Assembly: GCA_902514805.1 (NCBI GenBank)
Contig: CABXSF010000007.1
Coordinates: forward strand, 1 to 38,646
Length of the DNA stretch: 38,646 nucleotides
Direction: 5' to 3'
From: an uncultured Pelagibacteraceae bacterium
GTDB taxonomy: Bacteria > Pseudomonadota > Alphaproteobacteria > Pelagibacterales > Pelagibacteraceae
In this document: positions 16,951 through 25,433 of the stretch, piece after piece
Layout: every line of letters starts with the position of its first letter
Numbering within the stretch: position 1 is the stretch's first letter
Made by a program: the position numbers and the translations under genes
The notes under the pieces: generated by a model
Databases searched by the model: none
The model's input: the letters and a program-made list of their open reading frames with translations, nothing else
Told to the model about the DNA's origin: nothing

Positions 16951-17511
16951 TTATTTATTGTTTACGGTACTTGAAAATAAGTCCAGTTTTTTTTCAATCA
17001 AAATTGATAAATTATCTGTGATATTTTCTTTTATTGATTCAAGTTCTGTTTTCTCATCTTCGTCAAAATCTTTCAGGACATGGTCATTAACTGCTATGTT
17101 ATTTTTCGGTTTGCCAATACCAATTCGGACTCTTGAATATTCTTTTCCTATAAACTTATCAATTGAGGCAATACCATTATGGCCTGCATCTGAGCCTCCA
17201 AACTTTGCTTTCACTTTCCCGAAATCAACATCTAAATCATCATGGAAAACAATTACATCTTCTGCATCAATTTTAAAGTACTCCATTAATTCTCTAATAC
17301 ATATTCCGGAATTATTCATAAATGTAAGTGGTTTGATTGCGTAAACTTTTTTATTACTAATGCTCCCGGTAGTAAGAAGTCCTTTAAATTTTGGTTTTTG
17401 TTTAGATAATTTAAATTTATTATTTATTGCGTCAATAATTTTAAAACCGATGTTGTGTCTATTATTTTCAGAATTCGGTGTAGGATTTCCTAGGCCAACA
17501 AAAAGTAACAT
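16951..17511 (-). CDS. pth: Peptidyl-tRNA hydrolase
   Basis: Hydrolyses peptidyl-tRNA released from stalled ribosomes, recycling tRNA. 186 aa. N-terminal FVGLGNPTPNSENNRHNIGF contains the catalytic His19. LTFMNNSGICIRELMEYF supplies the conserved asparagine. FHDDLDVDFGKVKAKFGGSDAGHNGIASI holds the catalytic aspartate and the substrate loop. The rplY-pth-ychF order is widely conserved in bacteria and supports co-expression of translation factors. It begins 27 bases after the rplY stop. Confidence 0.96.
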   Translation of the reverse strand: MLLFVGLGNPTPNSENNRHNIGFKIIDAINNKFKLSKQKPKFKGLLTTGSISNKKVYAIKPLTFMNNSGICIRELMEYFKIDAEDVIVFHDDLDVDFGKVKAKFGGSDAGHNGIASIDKFIGKEYSRVRIGIGKPKNNIAVNDHVLKDFDEDEKTELESIKENITDNLSILIEKKLDLFSSTVNNK

Positions 17512-17538
17512 TATTTAATTAAATTCTTCAATTGTAAA

Positions 17539-18279
17539 TTATTTTTTTTCAGGCTGACCTTTTTTTGGGTCCTCTTTTTTATCAGCTTCTTTTTTCTCAC
17601 CCTCAGCCCCTTTAGCGTCTTTTGCATCACCAGTTTCAGCAGCTCCTTCATTAGTTGCAGCTGCTGCTTCCGCACCTTCTGCTCCTTCTTCTGTCTCTGC
17701 TGGTTTTTCTGGTTCTTTAATAACTGTTGGTGCTGCTACAGTTGCGATCACAAAGTCTCTACCACGAATAGTTGGTTCAACATTTTCAGGAAGTTTAATT
17801 GAAGAAATTTTAAAAGAATGTCCTATATCAACTCCATCTAAATCAACAATCAGTTCACTTGGAATATTTTCAGATGGACATTTAAGTTCTACTTTTCTAC
17901 GAACTATATTTAATACACCACCTCTTTTCAAACCAGGAGATTTTTCTGTATTAATAAAATTTACTGGTATTTCAATTATGACGTTTGAACCTTTTACAAT
18001 TCTCAAAAAGTCAATATGTATTGGATCATCTGTTAAAATATCGTAAGAAATTTCTTTAGGTAAAACACTTTCATCTTTACCATCAATTTTTAAATTTAAC
18101 ATACTTGACAAAAAGTTCTCTTTCTCAATAAGATTTTTCAATAATTTTTTTGATATAGATATTTTTTGAGTTTCAGATTTTCCACCATATACTATGCCAG
18201 GAACATTACCTTCTGACCTAAGTTTATTTACCTCGCCAGAAGTTTTTGAATTTCTTAAACTTGCGTTTATCGTATTCAT
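17539..18279 (-). CDS. rplY: 50S ribosomal protein L25 (CTC/TL5 type) with low-complexity tail
   Basis: 5S rRNA-binding ribosomal protein, 246 aa. Residues 1-90 are the L25 domain (RSEGNVPGIVYGG; KKLLKNLIEKENFLSS; YDILTDDPIHIDFLRI). Residues 91-185 are the TL5/CTC beta domain (PGLKRGGVLNIVRRKVELKCPSE). From about residue 187 the sequence becomes an Ala/Glu/Lys/Gly tail with no structure. The tail uses more GC-rich codons (GCT, GCA, GGT) than neighbouring genes simply because of its amino acids. Lies 45 bases downstream of prs; a six-base inverted repeat there is too weak to call. Confidence 0.95.
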   Translation of the reverse strand: MNTINASLRNSKTSGEVNKLRSEGNVPGIVYGGKSETQKISISKKLLKNLIEKENFLSSMLNLKIDGKDESVLPKEISYDILTDDPIHIDFLRIVKGSNVIIEIPVNFINTEKSPGLKRGGVLNIVRRKVELKCPSENIPSELIVDLDGVDIGHSFKISSIKLPENVEPTIRGRDFVIATVAAPTVIKEPEKPAETEEGAEGAEAAAATNEGAAETGDAKDAKGAEGEKKEADKKEDPKKGQPEKK

Positions 18280-18324
18280 AAGGAAAAAGCGTTTTAACTC
18301 AACTAAGTTAATAAAACAAGTAAA

Positions 18325-19257
18325 TTATTTGAACAAAAATGAAACAGAGGTAGAATTTGATATTCTTCTAATCGCTTCACCCATTAAGTTAGAAATTGAC
18401 AAAATTTCAATATTTTTTGCGGATCTTACTTTATTCTCATTATTAATTGTGTCTGTAATTACAAGTTTTTTAATTGGAGAATTTTTAATAGATTTCACAG
18501 CATCTCCACTTAAGACACCGTGAGAAATGTAAACATATACATCTTTCGCACCTCTTTGTTTAAGTGCCTTAGCTGCATTAATGATTGTTCCACCAGAGTC
18601 GATTATATCGTCAACAATGATGCAAGTTTTTCCTTTCACATCTCCAATAACATTCATGACTTGTGATTGACCAGGCTTAGGTCTTCTTTTATCAACAATT
18701 GCAAGTCCTACATTTAAAATTCTACCTAAGGCTCTTGATCTTTCAACTCCTCCTACGTCGGGCGCAACACAAATTATGTTTTTACTTTTAATTTTTTTTT
18801 TAATATGTCTTGCGAATAATGGGGTTGTAAAAAGGTTATCTACAGGAATATCAAAGAAACCTTGAATTTGTCCAGCGTGCAAATCTACAGTAACAACTCT
18901 ATCTGCTCCAGCTTGTGTGATTAAGTTCGAAACCAATTTTGCAGAGATAGAGGTTCTAGGCACCACTTTTCTATCTTGTCTAGCGTAACCAAAATAAGGA
19001 ATCACAGCTGTAATATTTTTTGCAGAAGATCTTTTAAGAGCATCTATACAAAGTAACATCTCCATCAAATTATCATTTGCCGGGGAAGATACTGACTGAA
19101 TGAAAAAAATATTATTGCCTCTTATATTTTCATTTATCTCAACATAAATTTCACCATCTTTAAATTTTCTTATGTTTGAATTTACAAGTTTTTCTTTTAG
19201 ATATTTTGCAATTTTTGAACTGAGATTTTTATTGCTATTTCCTGTGAGAATTTTCAT
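18325..19257 (-). CDS. prs: Ribose-phosphate pyrophosphokinase (PRPP synthetase)
   Basis: Makes phosphoribosyl pyrophosphate from ribose 5-phosphate and ATP for purine, pyrimidine, histidine and tryptophan synthesis. 310 aa, class I length. Features are KFKDGEIYVEINENIRG near the N-terminus, the flexible loop region YFGYARQDRKVVPR, TVDLHAGQIQGFFDIPVDNL, and the PRPP-binding CIIVDDIIDSGGTI. Starts 13 bases after pgeF on the same strand. It sits between the envelope and metabolic genes (lgt, midA, pgeF) and the translation genes (rplY, pth, ychF). Confidence 0.98.
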   Translation of the reverse strand: MKILTGNSNKNLSSKIAKYLKEKLVNSNIRKFKDGEIYVEINENIRGNNIFFIQSVSSPANDNLMEMLLCIDALKRSSAKNITAVIPYFGYARQDRKVVPRTSISAKLVSNLITQAGADRVVTVDLHAGQIQGFFDIPVDNLFTTPLFARHIKKKIKSKNIICVAPDVGGVERSRALGRILNVGLAIVDKRRPKPGQSQVMNVIGDVKGKTCIIVDDIIDSGGTIINAAKALKQRGAKDVYVYISHGVLSGDAVKSIKNSPIKKLVITDTINNENKVRSAKNIEILSISNLMGEAIRRISNSTSVSFLFK

Positions 19258-19270
19258 TTTTAGAAAAAAG

Positions 19271-20026
19271 TTATTTAAGCATAATTATAGATATATTTCT
19301 ACCATAATCGTCTTCTTTATTTTTTAAAGCCCTCCTTGCACTAAAAAATTCAGTCCTATTTTTAAAAGTATCTTTGTTAATTATATCTATATTACTTATT
19401 TTTAATGATCGTAATTGAGATCTAATAAATTCTTTTAAATCAAAAAAAATTCTAGTTTTTTTAAAGTAAAAAAATTTACGATTTTGATCATTAAGGTTTA
19501 AAAACTTTTTCATAAATTCTTTTTTCACTTCATAGTTTTCTCTAAATATCGACGGACCTATTACTGCAGAAATATTTCGATTTTTAGAGCCTTTTTTAAT
19601 CATAAATTTTATACACTTTTTAAGAATATTTTTAAAAGCACCCTTCCAGCCAACATGGATAGCCGCAATCATTGGCGATTTTTTGTCATAAATAAGAACT
19701 GGAGCACAATCAGCGGTTAAAATACCCAAAGCTAAATTTTTTTTTGAGGTAATCAAGCCATCACCAATGAGTTTTTTTGAGGGTCTTTTTAAAATAAAGT
19801 GACATTTGTTGCTGTGTGTTTGTTTAAGCAATATTAGGTTTTTTGGAGAAACTTTAAACCTTTTCGAAACAATTTTTAAATTTTTTTTAACATTAGAAAT
19901 TTTATCATTAGAACCAGGGCCACAATTTAAGGCACTATAAATTCCATTTGATACTCCTCCTTTTTTTCCAAAAAAACCATGTGAAATATTTTTAAACTTT
20001 ACTAATTTTTTAGATTTTAATGTCAT
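19271..20026 (-). CDS. pgeF: PgeF / YfiH laccase-domain protein (purine nucleoside phosphorylase or peptidoglycan editing)
   Basis: Multicopper-oxidase-like (DUF152/COG1496) protein, 251 aa. Bacterial members have been reported as peptidoglycan-editing factors and as purine nucleoside phosphorylases/adenosine deaminases; sequence alone does not decide. Metal-binding features are LLKQTHSNKCHFI, the ILTADCAPVLIYD segment with conserved Cys, and AAIHVGWKGAFKNIL with its His. FFSARRALKNKEDDYGRNISII is the C-terminal signature. Its first 17 bases overlap the end of the midA-like gene, implying co-translation. Confidence 0.9.
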   Translation of the reverse strand: MTLKSKKLVKFKNISHGFFGKKGGVSNGIYSALNCGPGSNDKISNVKKNLKIVSKRFKVSPKNLILLKQTHSNKCHFILKRPSKKLIGDGLITSKKNLALGILTADCAPVLIYDKKSPMIAAIHVGWKGAFKNILKKCIKFMIKKGSKNRNISAVIGPSIFRENYEVKKEFMKKFLNLNDQNRKFFYFKKTRIFFDLKEFIRSQLRSLKISNIDIINKDTFKNRTEFFSARRALKNKEDDYGRNISIIMLK

Positions 20027-21059
20027 TAAACCCTGTCTTAAAGTTGTTATCCTTCTTGGTTACAAACATTACTTTAAACAACTCACCCATCTCATCTTTG
20101 TGTGTAAGCCTTCTTATTCTTGTGTAAAGATCCGTTTTTTTTTGGAAACTCATTTTTTTCGATATTATTTCAGCTCTTAAATCTATTCCCATGTTTTTTA
20201 AAAAACTTCCTTGATTAGTAATACCACCAACTTTTAATTCATTTAAATTAACAATTTGTTCGATAAAGTTAAAATTTATATGATGAGTTATATCAATATT
20301 TTGGTAGTCATCAAAAATATTTACTTTTTTATGATTTTTAATCCCTTGTAAACTATCGTACATTTTTTTGTCAGAGGTACCATAATCAATTAATAAAATA
20401 CCTCCCGCAGAAGATTTGATTTTTTTACAAATACTTTTTAGATATTTGACCATTAAAGGTGAAAATTCTATAAAATTTTGATTTTCGTCTATCCCTTGAT
20501 TAAAAATTTTCTTCATCTTTTTTTCAGTAACTTTTTTCTTCTCAAGAGAGAATTTTCCACTTTTATTTAATAATACAAAATTTTCATACCATTCTTCATT
20601 TATTTTAATAAACTGCTTTATTGGCAAAGCATCAAAAAACTCGTTAGCCAAAAATATAGTTGGAGAATTTGGCAATTTATCAAAATTATCCAACCACTTA
20701 ACACTTTTTGAAAATTTTTTTTTTTGCAATTTTTTAAGAGACACGCTTTTTTCAAAAATAAAAAATTTGAATTTATCTTTTACAATTTCCAATTTATTCA
20801 ATGTATTAATTAAGACTTCTATGAGTTCCCCATTTCCTGCACCCAATTCTACTAAATTGATTTTTTCTGGTTTATTTAAATTTTCCCAAAATGATACAAT
20901 CCAAATAGCAATCATTTCAGAAAAAAGTTTTGAAATTCCTGGAGATGTAATAAAATCTCCTCTTCGACCAAATTCCATTTTTCTTTGATAATAACCTTTA
21001 TTTTTTTCATAAAGAGATTTATCAATAAAATTATCTAGTGATTGAGCCTTAGTGATCAT
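20010..21059 (-). CDS. MidA/NDUFAF7-type SAM-dependent protein methyltransferase
   Basis: COG1565 / DUF185 family, 349 aa. The mitochondrial relative NDUFAF7 methylates an arginine of a complex I subunit, so a role in NADH dehydrogenase assembly is plausible but inferred. GYYQRKMEFGRRGDFITSPGISKLFSEMI is the family N-terminal block. The AdoMet loop is LVELGAGNGELI, where the family often has ELGPGRG. FLANEFFDALPIKQF and ILLIDYGTSD are further conserved motifs. Starts with a four-base ATGA overlap on the lgt stop, and overlaps pgeF by 17 bases at its end. Confidence 0.88.
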   Translation of the reverse strand: MITKAQSLDNFIDKSLYEKNKGYYQRKMEFGRRGDFITSPGISKLFSEMIAIWIVSFWENLNKPEKINLVELGAGNGELIEVLINTLNKLEIVKDKFKFFIFEKSVSLKKLQKKKFSKSVKWLDNFDKLPNSPTIFLANEFFDALPIKQFIKINEEWYENFVLLNKSGKFSLEKKKVTEKKMKKIFNQGIDENQNFIEFSPLMVKYLKSICKKIKSSAGGILLIDYGTSDKKMYDSLQGIKNHKKVNIFDDYQNIDITHHINFNFIEQIVNLNELKVGGITNQGSFLKNMGIDLRAEIISKKMSFQKKTDLYTRIRRLTHKDEMGELFKVMFVTKKDNNFKTGFNDIKI

Positions 21060-21820
21060 TTTTTTACTAATTTAAAAAGTATTACTCCAGAAATAAAAAA
21101 TGCAATTGATAATATTTGCCCGTATGTAAAAATATTCATTAAGATACCTAGATGAGCATCTGGTTCCCTTGTAAACTCAATTATAAATCTAAAAAGAGAA
21201 TAAAAAATTAAAAATAGTGACGATATTACTCCAGGAATTTCTGAAAATTTTTTCCAAAGTAAATTTAGAATTATGAACAAAACAATACCTTCAAAAAAAC
21301 TTTCGTATAATTGTGAAGGATGTCTAAAAAGATTATCTACCTTATTAAAATTAACTGAAAAAATAAAATCAGTTTCTCTGCCGTAAAGTTCAGAATTTAT
21401 AAAATTTGCAACCCTACCTAAAAAAATTCCTATCGGTGCTGCAAGGGACACCAAATCTGTATATCTAAAAAAGTTTAAATTATATTTTTGAGTAAATATA
21501 TAGGTGGCTAAGCAAACACCCAGCAAGCCACCATGGAAAGACATACCACCTTGCCAAATAAAAAATATTTCAAATGGATGACTTAAATAATAAAAAAAAT
21601 TGTAAAAAATTACGTAGCCTAGCCTTCCACCAATAATTACTCCTAAAATTAGATAAGTGATAAAATCGTCGACTAAAGTTTTTTCCCTCAAATCTTTAAT
21701 TAAGAAATTTTTGATATAAAACCAACCTATTAAAAAACCAAAAATATATGCTAATGAATACCATCTTACTTGAAAGGATAAAAACTCAAATGCGATAGGA
21801 TCTATATTATTTACAAACAT
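21056..21820 (-). CDS. lgt: Phosphatidylglycerol-prolipoprotein diacylglyceryl transferase
   Basis: Inner-membrane enzyme that transfers diacylglycerol to the lipobox cysteine of prolipoproteins, the first step of lipoprotein maturation. 254 aa with seven hydrophobic segments. Conserved motifs are VRWYSLAYIFGF, GRLGYVIFYN, MSFHGGLLG, and the Lgt signature GRVANFINSELYGRETD. The C-terminal block is HPSQLYESFFEG and FRFIIEFTREPD. First gene of the lgt-midA-pgeF-prs-rplY-pth-ychF run. It diverges from ubiK with 44 bases between start codons. Confidence 0.97.
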   Translation of the reverse strand: MFVNNIDPIAFEFLSFQVRWYSLAYIFGFLIGWFYIKNFLIKDLREKTLVDDFITYLILGVIIGGRLGYVIFYNFFYYLSHPFEIFFIWQGGMSFHGGLLGVCLATYIFTQKYNLNFFRYTDLVSLAAPIGIFLGRVANFINSELYGRETDFIFSVNFNKVDNLFRHPSQLYESFFEGIVLFIILNLLWKKFSEIPGVISSLFLIFYSLFRFIIEFTREPDAHLGILMNIFTYGQILSIAFFISGVILFKLVKK

Positions 21821-21864
21821 TATAAAAATGAAATATAAGATATACTATCGTAAAAAAAAAAAAT

Positions 21865-22107
21865 ATGTCAAAGTCTAAATTTATCATTGAAAAATTTGCA
21901 AAATTGTTCGAGCAAGGAATTATATCTTATAAAGATTTAAGTGAAGAAATAGTTAATATTATAAGGTCTCAAAGAGATGAAATTGTTTTGAGGATGAAGA
22001 TTTCTACAAAAGAGGAAACTGAGGTATTAAAGAAAAGAATAGAAAAATTAGAAAAGGAAATCAAAACTTTAAAATCAAAAAAAATTAAAAAGGTAAAGAG
22101 ATCTTAA
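21865..22107 (+). CDS. ubiK: UbiK-family accessory factor (BMFP domain)
   Basis: Small 80-aa protein. The N-terminal amphipathic helix (FIIEKFAKLFEQG) and C-terminal coiled coil (about 45-75, ETEVLKKRIEKLEKEIKTLKSKK) match the BMFP/UbiK family. UbiK helps assemble the soluble ubiquinone-synthesis complex under aerobic conditions in Enterobacteria; earlier literature described such proteins as membrane fusogenic. QRDEIVLRMKISTKEE is the linker in which the family usually carries a conserved R-D-EF/V pattern. Preceded by a 12-A run (21852-21863) instead of a Shine-Dalgarno sequence. Its last 23 bases overlap the end of the histidine-kinase gene. Confidence 0.8.
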   Translation: MSKSKFIIEKFAKLFEQGIISYKDLSEEIVNIIRSQRDEIVLRMKISTKEETEVLKKRIEKLEKEIKTLKSKKIKKVKRS

Positions 22108-23398
22108 CCCTTAATCCGCCAAGACTAGATTTATCCAATGTAATACTACCCCCATGGGATCTCACTACATCTGATGAGATAGATAAACCCAAGCCAACAC
22201 TTGACTTAGAGTCACCTCTTCCTTTGTTAATTTTGTAAAATGGTTTAAAAACGTTTTCATATTCGCTCTCAGCTATTCCAGGACCGTCGTCATCAACAGT
22301 AATTATCAAGCTTTTATGAATCTTTTTTAAATTTACTAAAACTTTATTTGAGTATTTAAGAGAATTATTAATTAAGTTATCAAGACATCTATTTATTAAA
22401 CTTTTCCTTCCATTGAAAAAAATCTTTTCCTCTATATCTGAAGTGATATTTTTATTCTCATACTTCATAATTGAATGATTTAATAACTTTGAAATATCAA
22501 AAAGTTCAGTTTTTTCAGATGATGTAGAGCTAGTAAATTGAAGGTATTCATTTAACATTTTCTCCATCTCTTCAACATCTTCAGATAGTTTACGAGAAAT
22601 CTTTTCATCTTTTATTAGAGCAAGTTGAAGTTTTATTCTAGTGAGTGGAGTTCTCAAGTCATGACTTATACCTGATAGCATTTCAGATCTTTGGTTTAAA
22701 TGTCTCAAGATTCTTTTTCTCATTCTCTCAAACTCAAAACCAGCCTGTCTAATCTCTAAAGCTCCCGAAGGTCTAAACTCCTCAACATCTTCACCTCTTC
22801 CAAATTTTTCTGATGCTCTTGCCAAATTAATTATTGGGCGAGTCTGATTTTTCAAGAAAATTAAAGCAACTGCAATTAACAAAAATGCAGGGAAGGTAAT
22901 CCATAAAGCAAACAATCTTGCCGAGGTATTTGTGACTCTATCTTTTGGAATTAAAAATTCAAAGTAACCATTTAGATACTCAATTTTTAATTCAATTAAT
23001 TCTTTATATGAGGTTGTATCAAACCAATAGTTACTGAATTTATTTTTTAATTCTCTTCTTAAAGTCCTATCCATGGGACTAAACCATCTTTCCATATTTG
23101 TTTCAGGGAGATCTCCAAATGTTTGAAACTTTACATTAAAATTATGATGTTCTTTAAATAGTCTAATTAAATTATCTTTTTCGTATTCTTCATTTTCGTA
23201 GGCATTTATAAAAAATTTAATTTCACCTACTAGAGCTCTAGTCATACCTTTATTAGTTTTTATCCAAAGGCTATCGAAAAATACAATTGATATTATAACC
23301 TGTAATATTATTATTGGTGTAGCTACTATTAGTAACGCTCTATAAAAAAGTCTTTTTGGAAGCAATTTCTTAATATAATTACTCAACCCAGAGAACAT
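22085..23398 (-). CDS. EnvZ-like sensor histidine kinase
   Basis: Membrane two-component sensor, 437 aa. TM1 lies at about 20-42 and TM2 at 164-183, with a periplasmic region of roughly 120 residues between them. HAMP follows at 184-236 (NQTRPIINLARASEKFGRGED). HisKA carries phospho-acceptor His246 in MLSGISHDLRTPLTRIK. The ATP lid motifs are NLINNSLKYSN, TVDDDGPGIAESE and SSVGLGLSISSDVVRSHGG. It overlaps the response-regulator gene by 20 bases, so the two are almost certainly a cognate pair. The signal is unknown; genomic pairing with PetP/PetR-like regulators suggests redox or respiratory control. Confidence 0.93.
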   Translation of the reverse strand: MFSGLSNYIKKLLPKRLFYRALLIVATPIIILQVIISIVFFDSLWIKTNKGMTRALVGEIKFFINAYENEEYEKDNLIRLFKEHHNFNVKFQTFGDLPETNMERWFSPMDRTLRRELKNKFSNYWFDTTSYKELIELKIEYLNGYFEFLIPKDRVTNTSARLFALWITFPAFLLIAVALIFLKNQTRPIINLARASEKFGRGEDVEEFRPSGALEIRQAGFEFERMRKRILRHLNQRSEMLSGISHDLRTPLTRIKLQLALIKDEKISRKLSEDVEEMEKMLNEYLQFTSSTSSEKTELFDISKLLNHSIMKYENKNITSDIEEKIFFNGRKSLINRCLDNLINNSLKYSNKVLVNLKKIHKSLIITVDDDGPGIAESEYENVFKPFYKINKGRGDSKSSVGLGLSISSDVVRSHGGSITLDKSSLGGLRVKISLPF

Positions 23399-24059
23399 AG
23401 CCGGAACCTCTTATTGTTTGTAAATATCTGGGATTTTTTGGATCAGTTTCAATTTTTTTTCTAAGCCTTGTAATAATAACATCAATAGATCTTTCTTTAT
23501 CAATCTCTATTAAATTTCCAATGTCAATTCTCGAAAATACTTTCCCAGGATTATTAATCATTTTTTCTAAAATTATTTTTTCAGTGTTGTTAATTTTAAA
23601 ATTACTATTTTGATTAGTAATCATCAACTTATTTAAATCTATTTTAATTGAGCCAAATTCTATTACATGTTTCAGATTAACCTTTCTTGTTTTATTTAAG
23701 ATATTGTTAATTCTTAATAAAAGCTCCTTAGGTTCGAAAGGCTTGGGTAAGTAATCATCTGCGCCTGTTTCCAATCCCTCAACTCTTTCACTTGCCTCTC
23801 CTTTCGCTGTAAGTAGAATTATAGGTGCATTAAGATCATTTTTATTTTCAGAGATGAATTCTAAACCACTTTTACCAGGCATCATTATATCTAAGACCAA
23901 AAGATCAAATTTTATAACTGAAATCTTTTCTTGAGCCTCAGATGCGTTAGATGCAGTATTCACTAAATAACCGTTTTCGTTTAAAAATTGTTTCAGTAAT
24001 GACCTTATTCCTTCATCGTCATCAATTACTAAAATATGCGATTTAAAACTTTCCATCAA
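23379..24059 (-). CDS. petR: OmpR-family response regulator, PetR-like
   Basis: 226-aa regulator. The receiver domain has acidic pocket DDD near 13-15, phospho-Asp57 in VLDIMMPG, the conserved Thr/Lys region (LLTAKG; DYLPKPFEPKELLLRI) and a linker near 125-135. The winged-helix domain follows (RIDIGNLIEIDKERSIDVIITRLRKKIETDPKNPRYLQTIRGSGYVL). PetR is the Rhodobacter capsulatus regulator encoded with PetP beside the cytochrome bc1 genes. The symbol is assigned from the MarR-OmpR-kinase arrangement and is moderately sure. It overlaps the MarR gene by 17 bases; a second Met one codon later (24056) is an alternative start. Confidence 0.85.
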   Translation of the reverse strand: MMESFKSHILVIDDDEGIRSLLKQFLNENGYLVNTASNASEAQEKISVIKFDLLVLDIMMPGKSGLEFISENKNDLNAPIILLTAKGEASERVEGLETGADDYLPKPFEPKELLLRINNILNKTRKVNLKHVIEFGSIKIDLNKLMITNQNSNFKINNTEKIILEKMINNPGKVFSRIDIGNLIEIDKERSIDVIITRLRKKIETDPKNPRYLQTIRGSGYVLWVE

Positions 24060-24486
24060 TTATTCTCTTTAAAACTATCTCAAAGTTAATCACTTCTTTT
24101 GAACTTGAATTAAGCAATGCTTTATGAATCCTTTTTTTTTGAGATAGGAAAATTTCCTCAAATATTTTCTTACCTCTATCATTTAAAAAAATATGTTTTA
24201 CTCTTGTATCTTTAGTATCCTTTTTGAATTCTAAATAATTTGATTTTTTTAAATCATTTATTACTCTATTTAGACTTTGTTTCGTAACATTGAGCTTATT
24301 AAGTAATTGAGTGATAGTTATTCCATTATAAAAAGATATTAAATGCATAGCTTTGTGATGAGCGGTCCCTAAATTGTATTTTTTTAGGACTTTTTTTGAG
24401 TCATTAAATGTTTCCCTGTAACCAACAAAGATTTTTTCAATAAAACCTTTTAATTGTTCATCTTTTAAGTAAAGAAGATTTTTCAT
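24043..24486 (-). CDS. petP: MarR-family regulator, PetP-like
   Basis: 147-aa winged-helix regulator. LGTAHHKAMHLISFYNGITITQLLNKLNVTKQSLNRVINDL (about 42-82) contains the helix-turn-helix with recognition helix TKQSLNRV, characteristic of the PetP subgroup. The wing is RVKHIFLNDRGKKIFEEIF. In R. capsulatus PetP is cotranscribed with PetR. First gene of the MarR-OmpR-kinase operon. It diverges from ilvE over 65 bases, with a candidate -10 (TATAAT, 24514-24509 on the minus strand) 22 bases ahead of its ATG. Autoregulation through the AT-rich repeat there is likely but unproven. Confidence 0.83.
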   Translation of the reverse strand: MKNLLYLKDEQLKGFIEKIFVGYRETFNDSKKVLKKYNLGTAHHKAMHLISFYNGITITQLLNKLNVTKQSLNRVINDLKKSNYLEFKKDTKDTRVKHIFLNDRGKKIFEEIFLSQKKRIHKALLNSSSKEVINFEIVLKRIIDGKF

Positions 24487-24501
24487 AATTGGTAAGTTAT
24501 A

Positions 24502-24530
24502 TTGACATATTATATATAGGAATATATTTT
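24502..24530. promoter_or_regulatory. Overlapping divergent promoters and possible operator between petP-like gene and ilvE
   Basis: Plus strand toward ilvE: a perfect -35 TTGACA at 24502-24507, then TATTTT at 24525-24530 after 17 bases (or TATATT at 24523-24528 after 15). Minus strand toward the MarR gene: TATAAT at 24514-24509. The stretch 24508-24529 reads TATTATAT, six bases, ATATATTT, an imperfect inverted repeat sharing its left half and spacing with the trmL/petA palindrome. A dimer bound here would cover both promoters. The base composition makes chance similarity possible. Confidence 0.5.
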
Positions 24531-24551
24531 TTATAAATAAATCTTTTTAAA

Positions 24552-25433
24552 ATGATTCCTTACGATAAAAGAAACGGTAAAATATGGTACAATTCAGACT
24601 TAGTTGATTGGTCTGAGGTTAAGTTACATGTATTAAGTCATGGATTACACTATGGAAGTTGTGTATTTGAAGGTGAAAGAGTTTATGATGGCAACATTTT
24701 TAAACTTGAAGAACATACTTCAAGATTTTTTTATTCTGCAAAAAGAATGGGTTTTGAAATACCTTATTCGCAAAGTGAAATAAATAATGCAACCAAAAAA
24801 ATTGTAGCCGCTCAAAACGTTAAAAACGGTTATGTTAGACCTGTTGCCTGGAGAGGAAGTGAGATGATGGCAATATCAGCTCAGCAAACGAAAATTCACG
24901 TAGCTATTGCAACTTGGGAATGGGGATCTTATTTCGACCCAAAACTTAAAACGGAAGGTATTAAATTGAATATTTCAAATTGGAGAAGACCTTCTCCTGA
25001 CTCAATTCCGTGGGATACAAAAGCTTCGGGGCTTTATATGATTTGTACTTTGTCAAAACATGAAGCGGAAAGACAAGGTTACTCAGACTCCTTAATGTTA
25101 GATCATGAGGGAAACGTAGCAGAAGCAACTGGCGCAAATATTTTTTTTAAAGATTCTAAAGGAGATTTACACACTCCAGTTCCCGACTCGTTTTTAGATG
25201 GAATTACAAGAAGAACTGTAATCGAAATAGCAAAATCTAAAAATATAAAAGTAATTGAGAGAAAAATTTCACCTAATGAACTTAAAGAATTTGTTGGATG
25301 TTTTTTGACAGGTACTGCAGCAGAGGTTACACCAGTTTCAAAAATATCAAATCATGATTTTAAGGTTTGTAAAACAATTATGGATTTATCAGATAGTTAT
25401 CAATCTTTTGTAAGAAAAAAAATTGCTGCTTAA
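24552..25433 (+). CDS. ilvE: Branched-chain amino acid aminotransferase
   Basis: Fold-type IV PLP aminotransferase for the last step of Leu, Ile and Val synthesis. 293 aa. GLHYGSCVFEGERVYDG (31-47) is the N-terminal class-IV block. The PLP lysine is Lys157 in IPWDTKASGLYM. The signature SLMLDHEGNVAEATGANIFF and the phosphate-binding FLTGTAAEVTPVSKI complete the pattern. A D-amino-acid or 4-amino-4-deoxychorismate type relative is less likely given length and the EGERVY region. Promoter TTGACA at 24502 is shared with the divergent petP-like gene. The stop codon directly abuts the pgsA stop. Confidence 0.93.
   Translation: MIPYDKRNGKIWYNSDLVDWSEVKLHVLSHGLHYGSCVFEGERVYDGNIFKLEEHTSRFFYSAKRMGFEIPYSQSEINNATKKIVAAQNVKNGYVRPVAWRGSEMMAISAQQTKIHVAIATWEWGSYFDPKLKTEGIKLNISNWRRPSPDSIPWDTKASGLYMICTLSKHEAERQGYSDSLMLDHEGNVAEATGANIFFKDSKGDLHTPVPDSFLDGITRRTVIEIAKSKNIKVIERKISPNELKEFVGCFLTGTAAEVTPVSKISNHDFKVCKTIMDLSDSYQSFVRKKIAA

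Noticed and set aside
18294..18311. Inverted repeat TTAACT / AGTTAA between prs and rplY, considered as a leader hairpin or terminator
   Set aside because: Only six AT-rich pairs with a six-base loop and no following U run; expected by chance at this composition.
21852..21863. A12 run before ubiK considered as a phase-variable promoter element
   Set aside because: Long A and T runs are frequent across the window and nothing indicates a promoter spacing role here.
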